Source: Candidatus Saganbacteria bacterium (GTDB taxonomy: Bacteria; Margulisbacteria; WOR-1; JAPLLA01). Taken from it: a DNA stretch of 45,268 bases. Each line of letters begins with the position of its first letter. Within the stretch, counting starts at the first letter, position 1. The stretch is taken from positions 15,194-60,461 of the forward strand of contig JAPLLA010000051.1 of NCBI GenBank assembly GCA_026387795.1, written 5' to 3'. The position numbers and the translations under genes are program-made. Positions 34,162-40,520 of the stretch are shown piece by piece. The notes beneath the pieces are model-generated. The model was not told the origin of the DNA, made no database searches, and saw only the letters and a list, made by a program, of their open reading frames with translations.

Positions 34162-34234
34162 GGGGGTGTAGCTCAGTTGGGAGAGCGCATCGTTCGCAAC
34201 GATGAGGCCATCGGTTCGATCCCGGTCACCTCCA
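34162..34234 (+). tRNA. tRNA-Ala (anticodon CGC)
   Basis: A complete 73-nt cloverleaf. The acceptor stem GGGGGTG/CACCTCC includes the G3-U70 pair that identifies tRNA-Ala. The D-arm is normal, the anticodon stem-loop CATCG-TTCGCAA-CGATG places CGC at 34-36, and the T-loop is TTCGATC. CCA is not encoded and must be added. It starts 6 nt after pgk. Confidence 0.95.
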
Positions 34235-34289
34235 TTTTCTAATTTTATAATTATCGAATTTTCTAATTTCTGTTCTTGTGAGGATGTAG

Positions 34290-34595
34290 ATGAAAAAAAC
34301 AAGTATCTTACTTCTTCTCTTTGTCTTATTGAGTGTTTTGCTTTGTTTCCCTTCTGTTGCAAAAACTGCGACTTCAGAGGAAAGTGATAGTGTTTGGGAC
34401 AAGACCCTTTGGCCAAAAGATTTTACTCCTTCTGATTTTTCACCTAACGCAATTACTACTGTCGAAGGAGAAGATGAGTATATAGACACTGAACCGATTA
34501 CAGAAGAGGGTATTACTACAAACGAAGTTTGGTATAAAAATTTTAACCCGGATGATTTTAAGCCCGAGTCAAACATAACAATAGAGAGTGAATAA
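34290..34595 (+). CDS. Small secreted acidic protein with internal repeat
   Basis: A 101-residue protein I do not recognise. It has a typical signal peptide (KKTSILLLLFVLLSVLLCFPSVA, cleavage probably after residue 24). The mature part is acidic and holds two related motifs: LWPKDFTPSDFSP (about residues 42-54) and VWYKNFNPDDFKPES (about 79-93), each followed by a Thr/Glu-rich stretch. A reasonable ribosome site (GAGGATG) lies upstream. It sits right after the tRNA gene and converges with the HepT gene 14 nt away. It may be a periplasmic or surface protein of unknown role. Confidence 0.6.
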   Translation: MKKTSILLLLFVLLSVLLCFPSVAKTATSEESDSVWDKTLWPKDFTPSDFSPNAITTVEGEDEYIDTEPITEEGITTNEVWYKNFNPDDFKPESNITIESE

Positions 34596-34609
34596 AAGCA
34601 GTGTGTCTC

Positions 34610-34990
34610 CTACATTTTAGCTTCGAATTCTTTTCTTAAAGCCTTAAATTCTTTTAAATAACGGTTTTTTATCCTGCCATAGATTTTTTTGGAGGTCTCC
34701 TCATCGTACACATGGCTGCTTAAATTGCGGTCTTTGATCATGTCCAGCCAAATTTCCTCGCTATTTTCTTTTATATACCGTTGCTTAAATGCTGCTTTTA
34801 TACAGTCGCGGGGGTTTAGACATTCTATTCCTAGTTTGAACAAAAAAGTTTTCATTGTGGTCCAAGCCAGCTCATAAGTAAATTCAAACCGTTGAATGGT
34901 AGCATCCCTGTTTATTTCTGTGGGCGTAAGTTTTAGTGCTTCCCCAAGCTTTTTTAGCGCCTTGCAATAGTTTTCAAGCTTTTCTTTCAT
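34610..34990 (-). CDS. hepT: HEPN ribonuclease toxin of a HepT/MntA type VII TA system
   Basis: A 126-residue helical protein of the HI0074/HEPN family. The motif R88-N-L-S-S-H93-V-Y95 fits the RX4HXY signature of HepT exactly: R and H form the RNase site and the tyrosine is the residue nucleotidylated by MntA in characterised systems. The N-terminal RFEFTYELAWTTMKTFL helix is the usual dimer face. It overlaps the 3' end of the MntA gene by 17 nt, so the pair is translationally coupled. An alternative start three codons upstream (34999) also overlaps. Confidence 0.88.
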   Translation of the reverse strand: MKEKLENYCKALKKLGEALKLTPTEINRDATIQRFEFTYELAWTTMKTFLFKLGIECLNPRDCIKAAFKQRYIKENSEEIWLDMIKDRNLSSHVYDEETSKKIYGRIKNRYLKEFKALRKEFEAKM

Positions 34991-35270
34991 ATAAAACAAC
35001 CCCTTCTTCTAGTATTTTTTTCTTTAAGTTCTTATTTTTTAGTTCATCAAAAAGAACAATGTCTAATTTAAGCAGTGTCCTGGATTCTTCCAGACCGTCC
35101 ATAATTTTTCCCAGGGGGACTTTTCCAAAAAGAGCAATATCAAAATCACTAAGGCTGTGGTTTTCTTTTCTTGCTCTGGAACCATAAAGGACTATTTTAT
35201 CTGGTTGTCCAGCTGCCAATATCCTTTTTACTATGTCTTTTAACCTTTTATCTGTTTTGTTTTGACCCAC
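34974..35270 (-). CDS. mntA: MntA nucleotidyltransferase antitoxin of the HepT pair
   Basis: A 98-residue minimal nucleotidyltransferase starting with GTG. The motif GSRARKENHSLSDFD (residues 30-44) fits the GSX10DXD signature exactly, with D42 and D44 as metal ligands. In characterised systems MntA adds AMP groups to the HepT tyrosine and so neutralises it. KLDIVLFDEL supplies the third acidic position. The promoter lies inside the tail of gpmI, giving the pair its own control within a glycolytic neighbourhood. The gene order antitoxin-toxin is reversed relative to the best-known examples. Confidence 0.88.
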   Translation of the reverse strand: MGQNKTDKRLKDIVKRILAAGQPDKIVLYGSRARKENHSLSDFDIALFGKVPLGKIMDGLEESRTLLKLDIVLFDELKNKNLKKKILEEGVVLYERKA

Positions 35271-35276
35271 AACTGA

Positions 35277-35305
35277 ATTATACTTTAGTCATTCTATTTG
35301 GGCAA
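35277..35305 (-). promoter_or_regulatory. Leaderless-type promoter of mntA-hepT, overlapping the end of gpmI
   Basis: On the - strand TTGCCC and a perfect TATAAT box are 17 nt apart. Only 6 nt (TCAGTT) separate the -10 box from the GTG start, and there is no ribosome site. The -35 box lies within the last codons of gpmI. Confidence 0.65.
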
Positions 35306-36931
35306 TAGAAGGGTTTGAGCAGTCATATCCTTTGGCTTATCTAGCCTCATCAAATCCAGAATCGTAACTCCAACATCAGGAATGATGCCTTTTTCTTTTA
35401 GAGCAACTTCTTTTCCGAGTACCCAGAATGGGACAGGGTTAAGCGAATGCTGGGTGCTGGGAACCATTTTGTCTCCCTTTTTTATCAGCATTTCGTCTGA
35501 ATTTCCGTGATCTGCAGTCAAAAGAAATATTCCGCCTTTCTCCGTCCAAGCTGGAACAATCTTTTCCAGACAAGTTGAAAGGTTGCCGATCGCTTTTGTT
35601 GCAGCTTCTAAATTTCCGGTATGTCCAACCATGTCGCCGTTCTGGTAATTATGGACTACCAGAGAATATTGCCCGCTTGCTATGGCTTTTAAGGAATAAT
35701 CGGTTTCCAAATAAGCGGTCATCTCCGGTACCCAGTCGTAATGTTTCCCTTCTTCAGTGCGCGCTTTTAAGGTTAAATCTTGTGCCAGATAACGATCTTC
35801 GCCGGGGAAAGGGGATGTGTGGCGGCCCGAAAACCATCCAGTAACATGCGCAAATTTTTCCGGTCCGGCAAGCCTCAATTGTTTTAATCCTGCTCTTGAT
35901 ACAACTTCTCCAACTGTGTCTGGTATCTCCTTTTCCGGAAACGCGGTCAAAGCATTGAGTCCTGGGTAGTATTCTGTCATGGCCACAAAAACCATGTGGG
36001 GGAGGCTCCCGCGTAAACTTTGGATTTCATTGTAAACAGCATCATCAATCGGCTTGGTCCCTTTTTTATAGTTAAAAAACCTCTTATCTGTTTCACAGAA
36101 AGCAACTGTTAGCTGGATGGTGCGATCCTGCCTAAAATTAAAATAGATGACTGAATCAGAGGGTCCCATACCATTGTAATCATTGATAATTGTTGGACGG
36201 ATAAACTCGTCGGTTTGGCCGCGGCTGTAAGAAGTTTCAATTGCTTCTCGTGCAGAAGAGGCTTTGTATTCTCCAATGCCTTTGACTATTGCCCGCATTG
36301 CCAAAAGTGTTTTGTCCCAGGCAGTATCTCTGTCCATGGCAAGTTCTCTTCCCATCACAGTAGCAATCTTTACCTGTTCTTTTAAACCAAGCTCGGCAAT
36401 TTTTTCTTCCAGCATTCCAAGATAAACTTCTCCCGCTGCTTTGGGATTGGTGTCGCGTCCGTCTGTGAAAAGGTGGATATAAACAGAATTTAATTCCGCT
36501 TTCTTGACGAGTTCCAAGAGTGCAAATAGGTGTTTAATGCTGGCGTGTACGGTTCCACTGTGTCCTTGCAGCAGTCCCATCAAGTGTAGGGTAGATCCAT
36601 TTTGTTTTGCGTTGCGCACTGCTTCGGTTAATGCTTCATTTGTAAAAAAGGAACGGTCTTCTATAGCAACGTTGATCCTTTCGATTGATTGATAAACTAT
36701 GCGGCCAGCGCCCATGTTCAGGTGATTAACTTCTGAATTGCCCATGGTTCCCACGGGTAGTCCTACTGCGAGTCCTGAGCATTCAAGCTTAGCATAGGGG
36801 TGGTTATCAAAAAGATCTTTGATAAAAGGGGCCAAACCGAGCTCCATAGCATCGTAAATAGCATTTTTATGCGTATTTTCCCCGATTGCAAACCCGTCTA
36901 GGATACATAAATATACTGGAGTAGTCTTCAT
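35294..36931 (-). CDS. gpmI: 2,3-bisphosphoglycerate-independent phosphoglycerate mutase
   Basis: A 545-residue alkaline-phosphatase-superfamily mutase converting 3- to 2-phosphoglycerate with two metal ions. The nucleophile serine is in MGNSEVNHLNMGAGRIVYQ (residues about 63-81). FTDGRDTNPK (about 155), GRELAMDRD (about 190), HNYQNGDMVGHTGN (about 430) and TADHGNSDEM (about 474) carry metal and substrate residues. It is some 30 residues longer than common bacterial enzymes. It forms a glycolytic group with gap and pgk on the opposite strand, and starts at an ATG without a ribosome site, 10 nt from a -10 box. Confidence 0.94.
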   Translation of the reverse strand: MKTTPVYLCILDGFAIGENTHKNAIYDAMELGLAPFIKDLFDNHPYAKLECSGLAVGLPVGTMGNSEVNHLNMGAGRIVYQSIERINVAIEDRSFFTNEALTEAVRNAKQNGSTLHLMGLLQGHSGTVHASIKHLFALLELVKKAELNSVYIHLFTDGRDTNPKAAGEVYLGMLEEKIAELGLKEQVKIATVMGRELAMDRDTAWDKTLLAMRAIVKGIGEYKASSAREAIETSYSRGQTDEFIRPTIINDYNGMGPSDSVIYFNFRQDRTIQLTVAFCETDKRFFNYKKGTKPIDDAVYNEIQSLRGSLPHMVFVAMTEYYPGLNALTAFPEKEIPDTVGEVVSRAGLKQLRLAGPEKFAHVTGWFSGRHTSPFPGEDRYLAQDLTLKARTEEGKHYDWVPEMTAYLETDYSLKAIASGQYSLVVHNYQNGDMVGHTGNLEAATKAIGNLSTCLEKIVPAWTEKGGIFLLTADHGNSDEMLIKKGDKMVPSTQHSLNPVPFWVLGKEVALKEKGIIPDVGVTILDLMRLDKPKDMTAQTLLLPK

Positions 36932-36941
36932 AATGTTTTAT

Positions 36942-36970
36942 ATTTTACTATAAGCCTATGCTATTGACAA
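36942..36970 (-). promoter_or_regulatory. gpmI promoter, sharing its -35 bases with secG
   Basis: On the - strand TTGTCA (36965-36970) and TAAAAT (36942-36947) are 17 nt apart, 10 nt before the ATG. The -35 box lies on the same bases as the secG -35 box. Confidence 0.65.
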
Positions 36971-36991
36971 ATGTTCTCTCTATGTTAAACT
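36964..36991 (+). promoter_or_regulatory. secG promoter, sharing its -35 bases with gpmI
   Basis: A consensus TTGACA (36964-36969) and TAAACT (36986-36991) are 16 nt apart, with an extended TG-T. The GTG start is 10 nt further on and lacks a ribosome site. Confidence 0.7.
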
Positions 36992-37001
36992 TTTTGACAG
37001 A

Positions 37002-37223
37002 GTGAGAGCATTATTGGTTTTAATTCAGATTGTTTCTGCGATAACCTTGGTTATAGCAGTTCTCCTTCATACAGCCAAAGGCGAGGGGTTGGGTGGAATT
37101 GGTGGTGCGGCAAAACTCTTTGGTTCCCCAAAAGGCTTAGAAGAAGGCTTAGATAAAATTACGGGTGGTTGTGCAGCTGTTTTTTTATTGGTTTCTTTGA
37201 TCCTGGGTGTAGTAAGGTTCTAA
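37002..37223 (+). CDS. secG: Preprotein translocase subunit SecG
   Basis: A 73-residue protein with two membrane helices (about 2-22 and 52-72) joined by a loop KGEGLGGIGGAAKLFGSPKGLEEGLDKIT. This is the usual small-protein layout of SecG, whose loop is rich in glycine and starts with the KGEGLG-type motif. SecG assists SecYE in moving proteins across the inner membrane. It starts with GTG, immediately after a promoter, so the mRNA leader is only about 3 nt. It is divergent from gpmI, a frequent neighbour of secG in bacteria. Confidence 0.9.
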   Translation: MRALLVLIQIVSAITLVIAVLLHTAKGEGLGGIGGAAKLFGSPKGLEEGLDKITGGCAAVFLLVSLILGVVRF

Positions 37224-37244
37224 AAGTTTAGAAGGGAGAAATCT

Positions 37245-37904
37245 ATGCAACAAGTAGTGCTCGATTCCATTTCCATGGTGTCCCTCAAAGTCTTGATCCC
37301 TCTCCAAATGTTAATTACTGCTTTAATTTTGATCCTGATCGGATGGTTAGCTGCAAAACTGCTTCAATATTTGGTGGTTTTAGTCTTAAAAGCAGTAAAG
37401 TTTGACGAGGTTTTACAATCTATTAAATTTGACCGGATACTAACCAAAGGAGAGCTTAAAAAAACTGCTTCGGAACTTTTAGGCGAAATGGCTTATTGGC
37501 TGGTTCTGATCATTTCGGTTCTAGGAGTAGCTGGTGCGTTTGGGATTGGTTTTGCGGTTAACACACTTGATGGGATGATTAAATATACAACAGTAGTTTT
37601 TTCTGCTGCAATTGTTTTGGGGTTGGCTGCATTTTTGGCTACGCTTCTTTCCGAATTGGTCAGATTCATTATGCTTAATCTGGATTTACCCTATGCCAAG
37701 ACCATTGGACGCATTGTTAGTTATGCGGTACTGACTTTTGGTTTTATGATTGCACTTGGCCAGTTTGGTTTTGACCTGAACTGGATCACTGTCAATATTA
37801 GCGTAGTAGTGGGGGCAGTTGGCCTGGGTGCTGCAATTGCGTTTGGCTTGGGTTGCAAAGATTTGGCTTCGGATTTCTTGTATAATTTGTTTAAGGGGAG
37901 GTAA
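37245..37904 (+). CDS. Membrane protein with MscS-type conserved TM helices
   Basis: A 219-residue membrane protein with about five hydrophobic segments. The pattern GWLAAKLLQYLVVLVLKAVKFDEVL and the C-terminal VVVGAVGLGAAIAFGLGCKDLASDFLYNL resemble the 'conserved TM helix' and the pore helix plus following segment of small-conductance mechanosensitive channels. The beta and C-terminal vestibule domains of MscS are absent, so it is a membrane-only relative. It may still form a pore or act as a subunit; this is inference. It follows secG by 21 nt with a GGGAG ribosome site and is close to the barrel protein gene. Confidence 0.7.
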   Translation: MQQVVLDSISMVSLKVLIPLQMLITALILILIGWLAAKLLQYLVVLVLKAVKFDEVLQSIKFDRILTKGELKKTASELLGEMAYWLVLIISVLGVAGAFGIGFAVNTLDGMIKYTTVVFSAAIVLGLAAFLATLLSELVRFIMLNLDLPYAKTIGRIVSYAVLTFGFMIALGQFGFDLNWITVNISVVVGAVGLGAAIAFGLGCKDLASDFLYNLFKGR

Positions 37905-37907
37905 GGG

Positions 37908-38420
37908 ATGAAAAAGATCCTAATTGTTTTATTTGCATCTTTGTTTCTGGTTTCATTTTTTGCAATAGGTTCTTTTGCAGCAACCGCAGTAGCGGAAAAG
38001 TCTGGTCAATTGGGGTTTGGAGTATCCAGCGGTGTTAACAATGGTATTCCTTCGGTGCGGTACTATTTTAACGAAACTATGGCAGGGGAACTGGGTTTTT
38101 CCCTTACTAATGCTTCATCAACTACACAGTTGCAAATCGGGGCTTCTTTAACTAATGATTTTGTTACTGATCAAAAGGTTAAGGCACACTGGGGTGGGAC
38201 ATTGGCTTATACCAGCAATGTAGTAGCAGCAAGTACAAATAGCATTACTCTTGCGGGTATTTTGGGGGTTGAAGCTTTTATTCTCCCCAAATTCAGCCTG
38301 ACAGTAGATATTATTCCATTGTCATATACTATGGTTAATGCCAATGGTAACCAGACCAATATTTTGCAGATTGGAAGTGCAACAAGCACTATTATTTCGA
38401 GCTTCCATTATTATTTATAA
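37908..38420 (+). CDS. Secreted protein, probable outer-membrane beta-barrel 1
   Basis: A 170-residue protein with a signal peptide (residues 1-24, ending SFA). The mature chain is made of alternating hydrophobic/polar strands (LGFGVSSG, AGELGFSLTN, LQIGASLTND, HWGGTLAYTSN, ITLAGILGVEAFI, FSLTVDIIPLSYTM) and ends in HYYL, an aromatic C-terminus suited to BAM recognition. This looks like a small 8-strand barrel. No family is recognised. It begins 3 nt after the previous gene's stop, behind GGGAGG. It is likely part of the diderm envelope. Confidence 0.6.
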   Translation: MKKILIVLFASLFLVSFFAIGSFAATAVAEKSGQLGFGVSSGVNNGIPSVRYYFNETMAGELGFSLTNASSTTQLQIGASLTNDFVTDQKVKAHWGGTLAYTSNVVAASTNSITLAGILGVEAFILPKFSLTVDIIPLSYTMVNANGNQTNILQIGSATSTIISSFHYYL

Positions 38421-38481
38421 AGGGGGTGAGAACCGCATAATATAGGAGAAATTGTTTTTGATTTTATTTAAGGAGGTTGAC

Positions 38482-39312
38482 GTGAAAAAATTAGTAATTT
38501 TAGCGATTATCGCGATGGTTGTTTTACAAGCCGCAGCGTTTGCTGTAAAGCTCGAAGAAAAACCTGGAGTATTAGGAAAAGGTGCTTGGGATTTGGAAGC
38601 TGACCTCCAATACTATCTGTATGGTGCTTATATTAATGCAGCTGGCACTTCTACAACAATGCCAGGGGGTTACAGCTTTACAGAATTAAGTATTCCTTTA
38701 GCCGCTTATTATGGTTTGGGCAACAATTGGCAATTAGGAATAGCTCTTCCTTATAGGAACCTTAGCTATACTCCTGGAACTGGTATAGCAGCTATAACTG
38801 GTTCTGGTCTCGGCGATACCACACTTAGTGGTAAGTACCAGTTAAATAATATGGCAGCAGTAGAGTTAGATGTTAAGCTTGGAACTGGCCAACACACGGG
38901 TGGGAATGCAATACAAGACATACTTGGTACTGGCAGCTCAGATATTGGATTAAAAGCAGTACTTGGAAATGCCATGTGGAATGGTATGTGGTATGGAACC
39001 ATTGGTTATACAGTAACTGGTGATGATACCAATAAGAGCAATATGGGCGACTACTGGACCCTGAATGCTGCTTGTGATTATGGGATCAACAAAACCCTTA
39101 ATTTCACAGGTGGTCTTTATTCCAACTGGGGTTGCGATGGAAAAACTCTTAATGTCGCATCTGCTGGAATTACCGCTGCAGCTTTAAAGATTGGGCTTGA
39201 AAATCAATTCAATCCTAACTTACTCGGCAGAGCAAGTGTTGCCATGGGTATTTATGGAAAGAATACTTATGCCGCAACTGTGATCCAAGCAGGTCTAGTT
39301 TACAACCTGTAA
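38482..39312 (+). CDS. Secreted protein, probable outer-membrane beta-barrel 2
   Basis: A frame is open from 38452, but the GTG at 38482 follows AAGGAGG and gives a proper signal peptide (KKLVILAIIAMVVLQAAAFA), so 276 residues. The mature protein has transporter/porin-like strand pairs: TELSIPLAAYYGLGNNWQLGIALPY, GLGDTTLSGKYQL, AAVELDVKLGTGQHTG, GTIGYTVTGDD, and ends QAGLVYNL. The mid-barrel motif LGDTTLSGKY is shared with putative beta-barrel porins of the phenol-degradation MetA-like type. It might pass small hydrophobic molecules through the outer membrane; the substrate is not readable. Confidence 0.65.
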   Translation: MKKLVILAIIAMVVLQAAAFAVKLEEKPGVLGKGAWDLEADLQYYLYGAYINAAGTSTTMPGGYSFTELSIPLAAYYGLGNNWQLGIALPYRNLSYTPGTGIAAITGSGLGDTTLSGKYQLNNMAAVELDVKLGTGQHTGGNAIQDILGTGSSDIGLKAVLGNAMWNGMWYGTIGYTVTGDDTNKSNMGDYWTLNAACDYGINKTLNFTGGLYSNWGCDGKTLNVASAGITAAALKIGLENQFNPNLLGRASVAMGIYGKNTYAATVIQAGLVYNL

Positions 39313-39346
39313 TTTGTAAGGTTTTAGTTTAGCTTCGTTTCTTAGG

Positions 39347-39381
39347 AGGCCTCGAACACAAAAGTTCGGGGCCTTTTTTTT
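39347..39381 (+). terminator. Intrinsic terminator after the barrel protein gene
   Basis: AGGCCTCGAAC pairs with GTTCGGGGCCT (11 bp with one G-U) around a 6-nt loop, followed by eight T. It ends the secretion/envelope unit directly before the mraY promoter. Confidence 0.92.
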
Positions 39382-39384
39382 GCA

Positions 39385-39413
39385 TTGAGGTTTCCTTGTA
39401 AAAATGGTAAAAT
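39385..39413 (+). promoter_or_regulatory. Promoter of the mraY-murD-ftsW-murG-murC cluster
   Basis: TTGAGG and TAAAAT are separated by 17 nt, with a TG-G extended -10. The -35 box is identical to that of the gap promoter. The -10 is 31 nt from the TTG start of mraY, leaving a GGAG ribosome site. Confidence 0.75.
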
Positions 39414-39444
39414 CTCGTAAAGAACAGAGGGATGGAGTGCAATT

Positions 39445-40401
39445 TTGTTTGGGTTAACACTGCTTTTACTGGTTTCGTTTGCGGTTTCCTTTTTCTGCAT
39501 GTACCTCTTGCTTCCTGTTTTAAGATTTTTTAAAGTAGGGCAGAAGGTGCGCCAGGAAGGGCCGGCTGGCCATGCTGGTAAAAGCGGCACCCCAACTATG
39601 GGAGGAATTGGAATTATCCTGACGCTCTTAGTCTGTTCCTTTATCTTCCTTGATTTAGACTTGAACCCCTCTATTTTTGCACTTTTGCTGGTTACAATAG
39701 GCTTTGGGGTGATTGGTTTTTTGGATGATTTGATAAAGTTTAAAAATCACTCGAATCAGGGTTTTTTTGGTTGGCAGAAATTCTGGCTGCAAGTTGCAGT
39801 TGCGTTTTCTTTTTCTTTGTTCATCCTATCAGCTTCTAATCAATTCTTTGCTTCTCCGGATTACATCAAAACACTCTTTTTGGGACTGCCGGTTCTATAT
39901 CTATTGTTTTTGGCTTTTATGATTGTAGGATCTGCCAATGCTACTAATTTAAATGACGGGTTGGATGGGCTCCTTGCAGGGTGTTCTACCATCTCGCTCT
40001 TGGCATTTAGTTTGATCTGTTTGAAACAAGATCAAATGGGATTGGCATCTTTTGCTGTAATTGGGGCAGGAGCAATGCTTGGTTTTCTTTGGTACAATCG
40101 ATATCCTGCAAAAGTCTTTATGGGAGACGCAGGGTCTTTAGCCATTGGGGCATTTCTATCCGGGATCGCGATCCTTTCTCACCGCGAGTTTTTGCTGCTT
40201 TTAATTGGTTTTCCTTTTGTTATAGAGACTCTTTCGGTAATACTGCAAGTTGCTTCTTTTAAGATCTTTAAGAAAAGGATTTTTAAAATGGCACCGCTCC
40301 ATCACCATTTTGAACTTTGCGGGATGAAGGAGACAAAAATAGTTTATATGTTTTGGGTGGTTACGTTTGTTTGCGGTGCAATTGCGGTTATAATGGCATA
40401 G
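39445..40401 (+). CDS. mraY: Phospho-N-acetylmuramoyl-pentapeptide transferase
   Basis: A 318-residue membrane enzyme with about 10 helices, starting at TTG behind GGAG. It carries RQEGPAGHAGKSGTPTMGG (about 33-51), FLDDLIKFK with the Asp pair, NATNLNDGLDGLLAG (about 171-185) and NRYPAKVFMGDAGSLAIG (about 216-233), and closes with APLHHHFELCGMKETKIV. These include the aspartates and the HHH motif of the catalytic site. MraY makes lipid I from UDP-MurNAc-pentapeptide and undecaprenyl phosphate. It is the first gene of a downstream mur/fts unit; murE and murF are not seen upstream, so the cluster is split. Confidence 0.95.
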   Translation: MFGLTLLLLVSFAVSFFCMYLLLPVLRFFKVGQKVRQEGPAGHAGKSGTPTMGGIGIILTLLVCSFIFLDLDLNPSIFALLLVTIGFGVIGFLDDLIKFKNHSNQGFFGWQKFWLQVAVAFSFSLFILSASNQFFASPDYIKTLFLGLPVLYLLFLAFMIVGSANATNLNDGLDGLLAGCSTISLLAFSLICLKQDQMGLASFAVIGAGAMLGFLWYNRYPAKVFMGDAGSLAIGAFLSGIAILSHREFLLLLIGFPFVIETLSVILQVASFKIFKKRIFKMAPLHHHFELCGMKETKIVYMFWVVTFVCGAIAVIMA

Positions 40402-40412
40402 AGATAAAGGAG

Positions 40413-40502
40413 TTGGAAACCTGAGGCTGAACGCCTCGGTTTCCAAAACGTTTTCTTGTAGGAATAGGAAACCGCCCCGGTTTACCGGGGCAGGTTTCCT
40501 AT
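40413..40502. repeat. Paired opposed-hairpin element, copy 2 (between mraY and murD)
   Basis: Hairpin A (40413-40446) is nearly identical to copy 1: arms TTGGAAACC/GGTTTCCAA, inner stem GAGGC/GCCTC, loop TGAAC. Hairpin B (40464-40502) has arms ATAGGAAACC/GGTTTCCTAT, a changed but still perfectly paired inner stem GCCCCGG/CCGGGGC, loop TTTA and the same bulged A before the right arm. The spacing between A and B is similar in both copies. Confidence 0.92.
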
Positions 40503-40520
40503 TAGAAGGAATAATGCACA

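Noticed and set aside
34246..34251. TATAAT after the tRNA gene as a promoter for the small secreted protein
   Set aside because: No -35 at the proper distance; the sequence there is the tRNA 3' part. The gene may be read through from gap-pgk.
34234..34269. 12-bp direct repeat ATTTTCTAATTT (34234-34245 and 34258-34269) just after tRNA-Ala, possible attachment site
   Set aside because: Only the last tRNA base is included, no integrase or island follows within the window, and AT-rich 12-mers repeat by chance.
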